Part shown: positions 1-8,913 of the stretch, piece after piece
Numbering within the stretch: the first letter of the stretch is position 1
Layout of the letters: every line of letters begins with the position of its first letter
Assembly (NCBI RefSeq): GCF_038443675.1
Contig: NZ_CP151762.1
Location: 2,976,001 to 3,040,000 of the forward strand
DNA from: Yoonia sp. G8-12
GTDB taxonomy: Bacteria; Pseudomonadota; Alphaproteobacteria; Rhodobacterales; Rhodobacteraceae
Reading direction: 5' to 3'
DNA: 64,000 bases
The notes under the pieces: generated by a model
What the model was told of the DNA's origin: nothing
The model's database searches: none
What the model saw: the letters and a program-made list of their open reading frames with translations, nothing else
Translations under genes and position numbers: made by a program

Positions 1-959
1 CACCTGACCAGCCCACGCTGACTGCGCGATTGCTGGCCCCTTTGGCGATGCTGTACGCCGCTGGTACCGCCCGCCGTCTGCGCCGCCCAGCCAAGGTGAG
101 GGCAGAGGTGCCGGTCATTTGCATTGGTAACATCAACGCCGGCGGGACGGGTAAGACGCCAACAACCATCGCCCTGATTGAGCGCCTCAAGGCCCGTGGT
201 CGCGCCCCTCATGTTGTATCACGCGGCTATGGCGGTAGTTTTGATGGTCCAGTGCGGGTGAGCGAGCGCGAGCACAAAGCGGATCAAACGGGGGACGAAC
301 CGCTACTCCTCGCGGCGTTCGCGCCGACGTGGGTTGCAAAGGACCGCGCCGCTGGCGTGCGGGCCGCGCAGGACGCGGGTGCCGATGTGATCTTGTTGGA
401 CGACGGGTTCCAGAACCCAGATGTGGCCAAAGACCTGTCGATTGTCGTTGTTGATGCGATGCGCGGCTTTGGCAATGGGCGCGTTATTCCCGCGGGGCCT
501 TTGCGTGAAACTGTTAAGTCAGGCCTGAAGCGCGCCGATCTGGTTCTGTCTATCGGCCCCCCTGCCGCACAAGATCGTTTTAACGCACAATGGGAATTCG
601 ACGTACCGCATCTGATAGGCCATCTGGCCCCCTTGCCGACGGGTATGCCGTGGCGCGATCTTAAGCTTTTGGCCTTTGCTGGCATCGGCCACCCCGAGAA
701 ATTCTTTGTCACATTGCGCTATATGGGCGCGACTTTGGTCCGCGCCGAGGCGCTGGGCGATCATCAGCCGCTGACTGACGCCTTGATGAAGCGTCTCGAG
801 ATTGAGGCAGAAGCGCGTAAGGCCCAGCTTGTCACAACAGAAAAAGACGCCGTGCGCCTGCCGGACAGTTTTCGGATGAAGGTGCTGACCTTGCCAGTAC
901 GCCTGCAACTGGTGGATTGGTCGCCGATTGATGCAGCGTTCGACCGGCTTGGGCTTTAA
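1..959 (+). CDS. lpxK: Tetraacyldisaccharide 4'-kinase, 5' end outside window
   Basis: LpxK transfers the gamma-phosphate of ATP to the 4' position of the lipid A disaccharide precursor at the inner face of the inner membrane. The reading frame is open from base 3 and enters the window already inside the protein ([20 protein letters not shown]), so the TTG at 30 is not the real start; only about the first ten residues should be missing. The P-loop [11 protein letters not shown] and the DDGFQNP motif typical of LpxK are both present, and the C-terminus is complete. The stop overlaps the convergent CoA-transferase gene by four bases (956-959). Motif order and length fit the family well. Confidence 0.93.
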   Translation, partial: PDQPTLTARLLAPLAMLYAAGTARRLRRPAKVRAEVPVICIGNINAGGTGKTPTTIALIERLKARGRAPHVVSRGYGGSFDGPVRVSEREHKADQTGDEPLLLAAFAPTWVAKDRAAGVRAAQDAGADVILLDDGFQNPDVAKDLSIVVVDAMRGFGNGRVIPAGPLRETVKSGLKRADLVLSIGPPAAQDRFNAQWEFDVPHLIGHLAPLPTGMPWRDLKLLAFAGIGHPEKFFVTLRYMGATLVRAEALGDHQPLTDALMKRLEIEAEARKAQLVTTEKDAVRLPDSFRMKVLTLPVRLQLVDWSPIDAAFDRLGL

Positions 960-2076
960 TCCAGCAGGTCCTGATCAGCCCCGAGTTTCGGTGACGCAGC
1001 CCTTGGCGTGACATCGGCATCTGAAAATGTGATCGGCAACCGCACGGACGGAACGCCGTCCAGATCAACACGCATTCCACGGTGGATCACTTGCGGATCG
1101 GCGAATGTTTCTTCCAGGTTATTGATCGGCCCGGCAGGGACGCCATGTTGTTCGCAAGCGGCAAGAAGATCAGATTTAGTCCAAGTTTGCGTTTTTGCGG
1201 TCAGTTGCGCATTCAGCGCATCGCGGTTTTCAAGCCGTGCCGCGTTGGTGGCATAATCAGGATGCGCCGCCAACTCTGGCAGCCCTAGAAGCACACAGAA
1301 GTGTTGGTACTGCCCATCATTTCCACTGGCCACGATGATATGACCATCGGCGCAGTCAAAGACCTGATAGGGCACGATATTGGGGTGGGCGTTGCCCATC
1401 CGCTTGGGCGCGTTCCCCGTTGCCAGATAGTTCATCGCCTGATTGGTCATCACAGCAGTGGCCACATCCATCAGCGCCATATCGATATGCTGGCCCTTGC
1501 CGGTTGTGTGCCGCTGGTTCACGGCGGCAAGGATACCTGTGCAGGCGTAGATACCCGTAAAGATATCGGTCACCGCGACGCCCACCTTTTGCGGCTGCCC
1601 GTCAGGGGGCCGGTGACGGACATCAGGCCTGACATACCCTGAATAATGTAATCATAGCCCGCGCGTTTGGCATAGGGCCCGGTCTGGCCAAAGCCGGTGA
1701 TCGAACAATAAATCAGGCGGGGGTTAAGTGCCGACAGGCTGGCGTAGTCCAACCCGTATTTGGCCAACCCGCCAACCTTGAAGTTCTCGATCAGGATATC
1801 GGCATCGGCCACAAGGCGGCGGACCTGCGCCTGACCTTCCGGGGTGCGGAAATCAATGACTACCGATTTCTTGCCGCGATTGCAGCAATGGAAATAAGCC
1901 GCAGATTTTTCGCCATTATGGTCCACGAACGGCGGACCCCATTGGCGCGTGTCATCCCCTTGGGGACTTTCGATCTTGATCACCTCGGCGCCAAGATCGG
2001 CAAGCGTCTGTCCGGCAAGCGGGCCCGCAAGGACCCGCGCCAGTTCCACAACTTTCAGGCCCGCAAGAGGCTGCAT
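956..2076 (-). pseudogene. CaiB/BaiF family CoA-transferase, frameshifted
   Basis: This is a family III CoA-transferase, which moves CoA between carboxylic acids. The N-terminal half (start 2076, PLAGLKVVELARVLAGP, then DLGAEVIKIE and NRGKKSVVIDF) and the C-terminal half (VAVTDIFTGIYA onward) lie in different frames. The break is in a run of five G at 1605-1609 (plus strand). One extra G gives VTGPPDGQPQKVGVAVTD, the normal family sequence, and a 373-residue protein. As written, the first frame ends after about 168 residues. No other disabling change is visible, so a sequencing error or a very recent mutation is likely. It ends tail-to-tail with lpxK. The acyl substrate cannot be told from the sequence. 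Confidence 0.85.
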
Positions 2077-2107
2077 TACAATTCTTTCAGTTCAGGCAAG
2101 GGCCGAT

Positions 2108-2773
2108 TTAGCCCAGCTTCTCGTCCAGAATAGCAGCGAATTCATCATAGGCCATATTGGAATATTTCTGACCGTCGATGAGGAAGCTTGGGGTCCCGGT
2201 GATCCCGTCGCGGTCGGCATTTTCCTGATACCAAGTGAACAAGGCCTCGGCCTTTGGTCCGTCGCTGAGGCAGGCATCGAGGGTAGCATCATCCATACCC
2301 GCGGTTTTGGCCAAACGGCGCAGCTCTTCGATGATTGTGGTTGGATCACCCGAAGCCAACCAATTGCGTTGCTCTGCGTAAAGCAATTCGGAGAATGCAA
2401 AGAAGAACTCAGGTGTGTCGTTGCAGCGCGCAATCATAGATGCCCACAGGCCCGGACGGTCAAAATAGACTTCGCGATAGACAAACTTGATCCGGCCCGT
2501 GTCGATATAGTTCTCTTTCAGTGCCTGATATTGATTGGCATGGAAAGTCGCGCAATGTGGGCAAGTAAAAGAGGCATATTCGACCACTTCAACGGCAGCA
2601 TCGGGATTGCCCAGAACCATCTCAATCACTTCGGGCATTTCGCCATCCGCGCTTTGGGCGTATGCGGCCCCTGGCAATAGCCCTGTTGCTGGGTCGGGGC
2701 GTGTCAACGTCCAGCCAGCGCCCAGTGCTACCAGTGCACCGCCACCTGCGGCCAAAAGAGTTCTACGTTTCAT
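2108..2773 (-). CDS. DsbA family thiol:disulfide oxidoreductase
   Basis: A periplasmic thioredoxin-fold protein that oxidises or reduces disulfides in exported proteins. The N-terminus MKRRTLLAAGGGALVALGAG has a twin-arginine-like, hydrophobic leader, and an AYAQ site near residue 39 suggests signal cleavage. The redox motif CPHC sits in FTCPHCATFH, and the cis-proline loop is GITGTPSFLIDG near the C-terminus. At 221 residues it is normal for the DsbA/BdbD-like group. A purine-rich AGAGGTAG precedes the ATG. It follows the dciA gene by two bases and is probably cotranscribed with it. Confidence 0.88.
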   Translation of the reverse strand: MKRRTLLAAGGGALVALGAGWTLTRPDPATGLLPGAAYAQSADGEMPEVIEMVLGNPDAAVEVVEYASFTCPHCATFHANQYQALKENYIDTGRIKFVYREVYFDRPGLWASMIARCNDTPEFFFAFSELLYAEQRNWLASGDPTTIIEELRRLAKTAGMDDATLDACLSDGPKAEALFTWYQENADRDGITGTPSFLIDGQKYSNMAYDEFAAILDEKLG

Positions 2774-2775
2774 AT

Positions 2776-3294
2776 CTACCTCTGATGCGAGTTTTGTTTT
2801 GTTAAGACATTCGCGCCCAACGCCGTCAGCGCTGCACGCAGTTTTTCGTTTTCCACAGTTTCAGATAGGGTCTTTGCCGCCAATTGCACGGCTGGGTCAG
2901 GCGTTTTCTTAACCTTTGGTGCGGGAGTAAAGGCCACGCGCCCTTCGGCAAAACCTGTGGGCGCCGTCTGCGTGATCCGCACACGCGATATGGCGCGGTA
3001 GCCGTAACAGGCGTTTACCTTCTCGCGAATTTGTTCTTTTTGCATCTCTAGCATCGGGGCCTGCGCGCCCGTTGTTAGCAACGTCAACGTCGCACCCATG
3101 CCGCCCTTGCCGTAGCTGACGTTCACAGGTGTGGCGATTTGTGCCGTCGCCTGGCCGACCACCTCGGCCCAATGCGTTAAAAGGCGGGTCACGGCAAAAC
3201 CACGATCCTCGCTGGCTTTGCGCACTTTGCCTTGCATCAACGTCGCCGCACGGGAAAATCCGCGCGTGGTGCTGGTGTGACGTGGTTCTTTCAT
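2776..3294 (-). CDS. dciA: DUF721/DciA family protein
   Basis: A DUF721 (DciA-like) protein of 172 residues. DciA proteins help recruit or load the replicative helicase DnaB in bacteria that lack DnaC/DnaI. The recognisable core is residues about 30-110 (GFAVTRLLTHWAEVVGQ, then GATLTLLTTGAQAPMLEM), followed by a lysine/proline-rich tail with a short helical end. It is transcribed away from mutY and sits two bases ahead of the DsbA-like gene. The family assignment is good; the helicase role is inferred from family knowledge only. Confidence 0.8.
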   Translation of the reverse strand: MKEPRHTSTTRGFSRAATLMQGKVRKASEDRGFAVTRLLTHWAEVVGQATAQIATPVNVSYGKGGMGATLTLLTTGAQAPMLEMQKEQIREKVNACYGYRAISRVRITQTAPTGFAEGRVAFTPAPKVKKTPDPAVQLAAKTLSETVENEKLRAALTALGANVLTKQNSHQR

Positions 3295-3321
3295 GTCTAA
3301 GCCCTACTCTAAGATGAAAGA

Positions 3322-3341
3322 CGCGCCAAGTCTGTGGCGCG
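3322..3341. promoter_or_regulatory. Inverted repeat in the dciA-mutY divergent region
   Basis: Arms CGCGCCA (3322-3328) and TGGCGCG (3335-3341) are separated by six bases in the 68-base gap between dciA and mutY. The repeat could be an operator or a hairpin in the mutY leader. There is no T-run, so it is not a classical terminator. Confidence 0.3.
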
Positions 3342-3362
3342 GTTTGAAACGGGTAATAAACA

Positions 3363-4415
3363 TTGCGTGACCTAAGTTCAGAGCTCTTGGCGTGGTACGA
3401 CGCCCATGCGCGCGAAATGCCGTGGCGGGTTGCGCCCGCTGACCGCAAGGCTGGCGTTTTGCCTGATCCTTATGCGGTCTGGATGTCAGAGGTCATGTTG
3501 CAGCAGACAACCGTGGCCGCAGTGCGCGATTATCACCGTAAATTCCTGCAAATCTGGCCGACAGTGCATGATCTGGCGGCGGCGGATGATGCCGATGTCA
3601 TGGCCGCTTGGGCGGGGTTGGGGTATTATGCCCGCGCACGCAACTTGCTGAAATGCGCCCGTGCTGTAGTTGCAGACTATGACGGGATTTTCCCCGAGAC
3701 CTATGCGGAATTGCTGAAATTACCCGGCATTGGCCCCTATACGGCAGCGGCCGTTGCGGCGATTGCATTTGACCGACGTGAAACTGTAGTGGACGGCAAT
3801 GTCGAGCGTGTGATGGCCCGCCTGCATGATATTCATGCGCCTTTGCCCGGATCAAAGGCGGAGCTGACGGCGCGGGCCGAAGAATTGACGCCCCAAGACC
3901 GCCCCGGTGATTACGCGCAGGCTGTGATGGATCTTGGTGCAACGATTTGCACGCCGCGCAGTCCGGCTTGCGGGATCTGTCCGTGGCGTGAACCATGCGC
4001 GGCAAGGGACGCGGGAACAGCAGGAGAACTGCCAAAGAAAACACCCAAGAAAAAGACGCCAACACGGTTTGGTATCGTCTATGTTGCACGCCGTAAAGAC
4101 GGTGCGTGGCTTCTGGAAACGCGCCCGGAGAATGGATTGCTGGGTGGCATGTTGGGGTGGCCAGGGTCCGCATGGACCGATGATCCTGAACCGCAACCAC
4201 CGTTCGAGGCCGAATGGACCGAACTCAGCGAAGAAGCGCGGCATACGTTCACGCATTTTCATCTGCGGCTAAAGATTATGACAGCGCGGGCAGGTTTAGA
4301 CACACGGCCTTTGCGCGGAGAGTTCCTATCGCAAGGCAAATTTAACCCTACTGCGCTACCGACGGCGATGCGCAAAGTGTTTGATCTTGCCCATCTGACG
4401 CTACGCGACGATTGA
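3363..4415 (+). CDS. mutY: A/G-specific adenine glycosylase
   Basis: MutY removes adenine mispaired with 8-oxoguanine in base-excision repair. Visible landmarks are MLQQTTVAAV in the N-terminal domain, the helix-hairpin-helix KLPGIGPYTAAAVAAIAF followed by the catalytic aspartate region VVDGNVERV, and the iron-sulfur cluster loop with Cys spacing C-x6-C-x2-C-x5-C (CTPRSPACGICPWREPC). A C-terminal Nudix-like domain follows (LLETRPENGLLGGMLGWPG), which recognises oxoG. The 350-residue length is typical. The start is the TTG at 3363, which gives the usual N-terminus; there is no good ATG nearby. Divergent from dciA. Confidence 0.95.
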   Translation: MRDLSSELLAWYDAHAREMPWRVAPADRKAGVLPDPYAVWMSEVMLQQTTVAAVRDYHRKFLQIWPTVHDLAAADDADVMAAWAGLGYYARARNLLKCARAVVADYDGIFPETYAELLKLPGIGPYTAAAVAAIAFDRRETVVDGNVERVMARLHDIHAPLPGSKAELTARAEELTPQDRPGDYAQAVMDLGATICTPRSPACGICPWREPCAARDAGTAGELPKKTPKKKTPTRFGIVYVARRKDGAWLLETRPENGLLGGMLGWPGSAWTDDPEPQPPFEAEWTELSEEARHTFTHFHLRLKIMTARAGLDTRPLRGEFLSQGKFNPTALPTAMRKVFDLAHLTLRDD

Positions 4416-4445
4416 GAAACGAAACCGCCTCTCGTAGAGTTTTCC

Positions 4446-5609
4446 ATGCACAGCTTTGGACATGACATGACAAGCAGCCCTGAAACACCGAAGATCGAAC
4501 GCTTTTCAAGCGCGCTCCCTTTCTGGCTGTCGCTTGGCTTAGTGCCTATCGCTATTTTTGCGGCAATGCAGGGCGGTTGGGCGATTGCGCTTTTGCCTTT
4601 GTCGACTTGGTATCTATTTACCTTTCTCGACTATGTTGTCGGGAATAACACGCAGAATCCAGACCTTGAAACACCAGAAGAGCAATTGTTTTGGTACCGT
4701 TTGATCACCCTTCTTTGGGCGCCGATCCAGCTAGTCACGATCTTTGGGATCATGATCTACGTTGCGCAAACCGACCATCTGAGCCGTGTTGAGGAGTGGT
4801 TGCTTTTTGCAGCACTGGGCATCTTGTCAGGCACGATCGGGATCACTTATGCGCATGAATTGATGCATCAAAAGCCAAAATTGGAACGCTGGCTGGCTGA
4901 TATTCTGTTGGCGTCGGTGCTTTATTCGCATTTTCGTTCAGAGCACCTGCTGGTTCACCACCGCTATATCGGAACGCCCCGCGATCCTGTAACCGCACGC
5001 TATGGAGAGAGCTTTTATCGGTTTTTCCCGCGCGTGCTCTACCAGTCGTTGGTGTCATCTTTCAAAGCCGAGAAGGGGATGCTGGCGCGCAAGAACCTGC
5101 CATGGTTTCATCGCTCAAACCCGTTTTGGCTCTATTGGGCGCTCCAAGGTGGGTTTGTTCTTTTGGCTTGGGTCATTGGCGGCTGGTGGGGCGTCTTCTT
5201 GTTCGTAACACAGGCGTTTTGGGCCGTCTTTCAACTGGAACTGGTCGACTACGTTGAACACTACGGACTTACGCGTAAGCACCTGGGCGACGGCAAATAT
5301 GAACATGTGCTGCCGCGGCATTCATGGAATGCGGCACAGCAGGCGTCTAACTGGTTGCTGATCAATCTGCAGCGACATTCCGATCACCACTACAAACCAA
5401 ACCGGCGCTTTCCACTGCTGCAAACCTACGACGAAGACGACGCCCCGCAACTGCCCTTTGGGTATCCTTTGATGACAATGATTGCATTGGTCCCTGTCGC
5501 GTGGCGCAAAACAATGAACCCGCGCGTCAAGGAATGGCGCAAGCAGTACTATCCTGAAATCAAGGATTGGAAGCCTTACAAGAACGCCAGCAACCCGATG
5601 CCGCGGTAA
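4446..5609 (+). CDS. alkB: Alkane 1-monooxygenase (AlkB-type)
   Basis: A membrane di-iron hydroxylase that oxidises the terminal carbon of n-alkanes using O2 and electrons from rubredoxin. The histidine boxes of the family are present: HELMH at about residue 137, HLLVHH at about 167, and HSDHH at about 311, plus the AlkB signature EHYGL near 275. Several hydrophobic stretches fit six membrane helices. The 387-residue length is normal. The ATG at 4446 is used; an in-frame ATG at 4467 (MTSSPETPKIERF) is also possible. No rubredoxin, rubredoxin reductase or AlkS-type regulator lies nearby. It is 30 bases after mutY and tail-to-tail with the SDR gene. Confidence 0.93.
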   Translation: MHSFGHDMTSSPETPKIERFSSALPFWLSLGLVPIAIFAAMQGGWAIALLPLSTWYLFTFLDYVVGNNTQNPDLETPEEQLFWYRLITLLWAPIQLVTIFGIMIYVAQTDHLSRVEEWLLFAALGILSGTIGITYAHELMHQKPKLERWLADILLASVLYSHFRSEHLLVHHRYIGTPRDPVTARYGESFYRFFPRVLYQSLVSSFKAEKGMLARKNLPWFHRSNPFWLYWALQGGFVLLAWVIGGWWGVFLFVTQAFWAVFQLELVDYVEHYGLTRKHLGDGKYEHVLPRHSWNAAQQASNWLLINLQRHSDHHYKPNRRFPLLQTYDEDDAPQLPFGYPLMTMIALVPVAWRKTMNPRVKEWRKQYYPEIKDWKPYKNASNPMPR

Positions 5610-5615
5610 TCTGGC

Positions 5616-6353
5616 CTATTTGCTGCCGAACAACCGATAATACATCCAGTCGGGCATAAACTGCGACAGACGGAAAACCCACGAGAACAGCATGGGAAAG
5701 CTTTTCTTGAAGGTGTCGGTGTTCATATGCTCAAACACCTCTTTTGCGGCATCCGGTGCGGACATGATGAACGGCATGGTAAAGTCGTTCTTGTCAGTCA
5801 GGCGCGTTTTTATGAAGCCGGGGTTGATAAGCTGCACCTCAATCGGGGAGGTGCGCAGATCTGCCTGCATCGACTCGGCCAGTGACATCAGACCAGCCTT
5901 TGAGGCTGAGTAGCCGATGGCCCCGGGCAGACCACGAAAGCCGGAAAGTGAGCCAACGAGCACGATATGCCCTGCCTCTTTTGCGACCATTTCCTTGATC
6001 ACGGACCCCACAACACGCGATGCGCCAAGATAATTCACCTCGCCCATCATGTCGGCTTTTTCGTTGTCCCACTCTTGCGCTTTCATGGGCCAGTACACGC
6101 CCGCAAGGTAGACGACACCATCAAGTTCGCCGGCTTCCTTTGCAGCAGCCTCGACCGCGGCGCGGTCAGCGACATCAACGGTGATATAGGATGCTTTTCC
6201 AGGAAGCTCTGCGACCAGTTCTTTCAACCGATCCTCGGATCTGGCGGAAACGATCACTTCGGCCCCTGCGCGGCTTAGGCAGAGCGCCACTTCGCGTCCC
6301 AGCCCCTCGCTTGCGCCCACAAGCCAGTAACGTTTTCCTTGCCAATCTTTCAC
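5616..6353 (-). CDS. SDR family NAD(P)-dependent oxidoreductase
   Basis: A short-chain dehydrogenase/reductase of 245 residues. The cofactor-binding motif is the variant GASEGLGREVA near residue 13, the active-site tetrad is suggested by VGSLSG and YSASK near residues 135-155, and NPGF follows. The substrate is unknown. It is the last gene of the five-gene operon running away from rpoE (FAD oxidoreductase, DUF1365, MFS, DUF3833, SDR), two bases after DUF3833, and so is probably under the same stress-sigma promoter. Confidence 0.85.
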   Translation of the reverse strand: MKDWQGKRYWLVGASEGLGREVALCLSRAGAEVIVSARSEDRLKELVAELPGKASYITVDVADRAAVEAAAKEAGELDGVVYLAGVYWPMKAQEWDNEKADMMGEVNYLGASRVVGSVIKEMVAKEAGHIVLVGSLSGFRGLPGAIGYSASKAGLMSLAESMQADLRTSPIEVQLINPGFIKTRLTDKNDFTMPFIMSAPDAAKEVFEHMNTDTFKKSFPMLFSWVFRLSQFMPDWMYYRLFGSK

Positions 6354-6355
6354 GG

Positions 6356-6928
6356 TTATTCTCCTGCGTAGGCTTTGTCTTTAGGCCGCATGGTTGCCAC
6401 GAGTTCGGCCACTTTGATCCCGAATTTGCGGAACTGGCTGCGGTTCATGATAGATCCGTTGGACATCAGATACATCCAGTCCGTCACATCAAGCGCGTGG
6501 CCGCCAGCCTCTTGTGTCAATTTGATACGGTAGTTCAGCGACACTGCCGAGCCTTGCTGTTGACCGGACCCTGAACCAACCAGATCGGGGGCGTCTGCTT
6601 TGATGTGACCATCGTTGCCAAGTGTCAGTGTCCATTCACGGTGCTGCACCTGCCCGCTGTCGTAGTGAAAGACCTCTTTCATCGTGCCGATATTGCCGTT
6701 CCATGACGCTTCAAAATCGGCCACGAAACGCGATGATACGCGGCCGGTTGGTCCGTAGATCACGCCTTCGCAGACGATCGGTCCATTGAACCGTTCGCGA
6801 ATGTCAAAGATGGGGCCATCCGCGTAGTCGTCAGATTTTTGGGCCCAGAAGGACACGTAGCGCCCTTTCAGGAACATGGCGATGGCCATCAAGGCCGCAC
6901 CGATCAGGATGTAGGTCATAAACGACAT
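6356..6928 (-). CDS. DUF3833 family protein
   Basis: A 190-residue protein with one N-terminal membrane helix (MSFMTYILIGAALMAIAMFL) and a DUF3833 domain. Recognisable parts are GRVSSRFVADFEASW, MKEVFHYDSGQVQHREWTL and DVTDWMYLMSNGSIMNRSQF. The biochemical role is unknown; the domain resembles small lipocalin-like beta-barrels found in stress-linked operons. It sits three bases after the transporter gene and two bases before the SDR gene. Confidence 0.8.
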   Translation of the reverse strand: MSFMTYILIGAALMAIAMFLKGRYVSFWAQKSDDYADGPIFDIRERFNGPIVCEGVIYGPTGRVSSRFVADFEASWNGNIGTMKEVFHYDSGQVQHREWTLTLGNDGHIKADAPDLVGSGSGQQQGSAVSLNYRIKLTQEAGGHALDVTDWMYLMSNGSIMNRSQFRKFGIKVAELVATMRPKDKAYAGE

Positions 6929-6931
6929 CGT

Positions 6932-8158
6932 TCAGTCCTCAAGTCTTGTGGCAATCAGCAACCCGATTGCCAAAATTTTCAAAAGTGACGGCACAAGTGC
7001 GTAAAGCACCGTCAGCATCGTAATGGCTTCAGAAGGCAAATGTGTTGCCCCGGCCTGAAAGCCGGATTTTTCAAGTAGCGGCAGTAAAACAACCGCAGCG
7101 AATGCAAGCGTGAACTTATTCACCAAATTCCATAGACCAAAACCCTGTCCGCCATTGGGCGAGATCGCGGCCATACGTTTGGCGAACATCGCTGGCAGCA
7201 ACGTCAGGTCTGCTCCGATGCTTGCACCACTTAGTACGCAGATAACCGCAAAGGGGATCACATCGCCGGGCGATAAAGTGAGCGTGTAGCCAAATGAAGC
7301 AACGGCAAGCACCATCGCGGCCAGCAAAACAGGCTTGGGCGAGAAGCGCCGCGCAAGCGCCGACCAGAGTGGTGACGAAATCGCTGCGGCGAGAAAAAAC
7401 AGCACCAAGAGAGGGCCTTCCCAACCAACGGCGCCCAATTTGCTTTCGACATAGAAGAGGAAAAGGGTGGATGAGACAGCCAAAGGCGTCGCATTGACCA
7501 AGGCCAAAATCAGCAGCTTGCGTGCTGTATTGTCGCGGATGATTTCACCAATCTGCGATGGCTCTTGGCTGACACGGTCTTTCCATTCCGGCCACATAAA
7601 GAATGCGGCAATCACAGTCAGCGCCGCGAAGCCGTAGGCAAAGGCGGCAAAGGGATCAGCCACAACACCGATCAGGACGGTGGGCACGACAGCGGCGATA
7701 CAAACCCCGATCAACGCGCCACTTTCCCGCCATGCCGCCAGCTGCACATGTCCCTGTGGGCCAGTCCCTGCCTTGCTGACCCCTTGGGCATAAAAGTTGA
7801 TGGTCAGAAAACTGAAGGCCGTAAAAAGCCCTGTTACGGTTATCCCGAACCACCAAAGCGGATCAATTGGCGGGGCCATCGCAAAAAGCCCGATCATTGA
7901 CAGCGCCATGACACCCGCTGTCAGCGTGATCACCAGTTTCTTGGGCCGCGTCAGCCGTTCGCTGATCCACCCCAGGACGGGGTCCTGGATCATGTCGAAC
8001 AGGCGCATGGCAAAGAGAAGGGCACCCAAAGCCGCTAGGCTGACGCCAAATGTGTCTGCGTAATATTTGGGTGCGTAGATATAGATCGGCAGTCCCGCTC
8101 CTGCCAGTACAGCGGCGAAGACCGAGTATGCAGGCAGCCGCTCTGACAGGGCTGTCAT
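6932..8158 (-). CDS. MFS transporter, sugar:cation (GPH)-like
   Basis: A 408-residue integral membrane protein with about twelve hydrophobic segments. It belongs to the major facilitator superfamily and is closest to glycoside-pentoside-hexuronide:cation symporters: RLFDMIQDPVLGWISERL in the first loop is diagnostic of that group. In this operon context, with DUF1365 and an FAD oxidoreductase, it may move a lipid or its precursor rather than a sugar; that is inference. The start overlaps the DUF1365 stop by four bases (8155-8158, ATGA), so the two are translationally coupled. Confidence 0.85.
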   Translation of the reverse strand: MTALSERLPAYSVFAAVLAGAGLPIYIYAPKYYADTFGVSLAALGALLFAMRLFDMIQDPVLGWISERLTRPKKLVITLTAGVMALSMIGLFAMAPPIDPLWWFGITVTGLFTAFSFLTINFYAQGVSKAGTGPQGHVQLAAWRESGALIGVCIAAVVPTVLIGVVADPFAAFAYGFAALTVIAAFFMWPEWKDRVSQEPSQIGEIIRDNTARKLLILALVNATPLAVSSTLFLFYVESKLGAVGWEGPLLVLFFLAAAISSPLWSALARRFSPKPVLLAAMVLAVASFGYTLTLSPGDVIPFAVICVLSGASIGADLTLLPAMFAKRMAAISPNGGQGFGLWNLVNKFTLAFAAVVLLPLLEKSGFQAGATHLPSEAITMLTVLYALVPSLLKILAIGLLIATRLED

Positions 8159-8913
8159 CTGCTGACCTCATCTGCCGGTGGTTCGGGCTGCGACCGGAAC
8201 GTTGCCCCTTTCCACCATAGTTTGATCGCCTGCCAATGGATCAACGCCAGCACGCGCCGAGACCCGAAGGGTCGCCGCAGCGCCGCCTTGATGATGGATG
8301 CATTGGTGATCGGTTTGCGTGGGCCTGTGAGTGTCGCAATTAGCCCGCCGTTGCCGCGCGAATAATCTATCCAGATCCCGATTTGATCAGTTTGGATATC
8401 AAACCGGAACGTATAGCCGCCCTCAATCGGTTGAAACGGCGACACGTGCATCAGTTTTTGCGCAGACAGTGTTTCGTCTTTGGTGATCGCGCGTCCGTCG
8501 TCGTGACGACACAGATAGGAATGCCGGTCGCCAAAGGTGTTTGTGACCTCTGCAATCACAGTCGTCAGTGCATCATCGGCGTTGTAGCAAAGCCAGAAGG
8601 ATACAGGGTTGAAGACATGACCCAGCACGCGCGGTTGCGCCAAAAGTTCAATGCGCGCGGCATCTGTCACATCATAGGTCGTCAGCACTTCGCGCACCCA
8701 TGCGGCGCCTTTGCCTTTCTTGGGCGCCCCGCCATGATCGCTGTCTTGCAGCGACATCAGGTTACCGGCGTTCCGCGAGAAAAGGGCCGGGGTTTGCGCC
8801 TCGGCATCGGCGTCGATCAGCACATAGTCGATGGAATAGCGAAAGGCGTTTTTCGTCGCCCCCCGCCGCCCGTGATAGGTTTCTGCTGCGATATGTTGAA
8901 CGTTGGAGGTCAC
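8155..8913 (-). CDS. DUF1365 family protein
   Basis: A DUF1365 protein of 252 residues. The family has no proven enzymatic activity but is regularly found with FAD-dependent amine-oxidase-like proteins and cyclopropane-fatty-acid-synthase-like methyltransferases. Family motifs include VLGHVFNPVSFWLCYN, EVTNTFGDRHSYLC and the MHVSPFQPIEGGYTFRF block. The start is the GTG at 8913, which overlaps the stop of the upstream FAD oxidoreductase gene in a GTGA quartet. An in-frame open region upstream to 9009 lies inside that gene and is not used here. The expected methyltransferase partner is absent from this operon. Confidence 0.85.
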   Translation of the reverse strand: MTSNVQHIAAETYHGRRGATKNAFRYSIDYVLIDADAEAQTPALFSRNAGNLMSLQDSDHGGAPKKGKGAAWVREVLTTYDVTDAARIELLAQPRVLGHVFNPVSFWLCYNADDALTTVIAEVTNTFGDRHSYLCRHDDGRAITKDETLSAQKLMHVSPFQPIEGGYTFRFDIQTDQIGIWIDYSRGNGGLIATLTGPRKPITNASIIKAALRRPFGSRRVLALIHWQAIKLWWKGATFRSQPEPPADEVSR

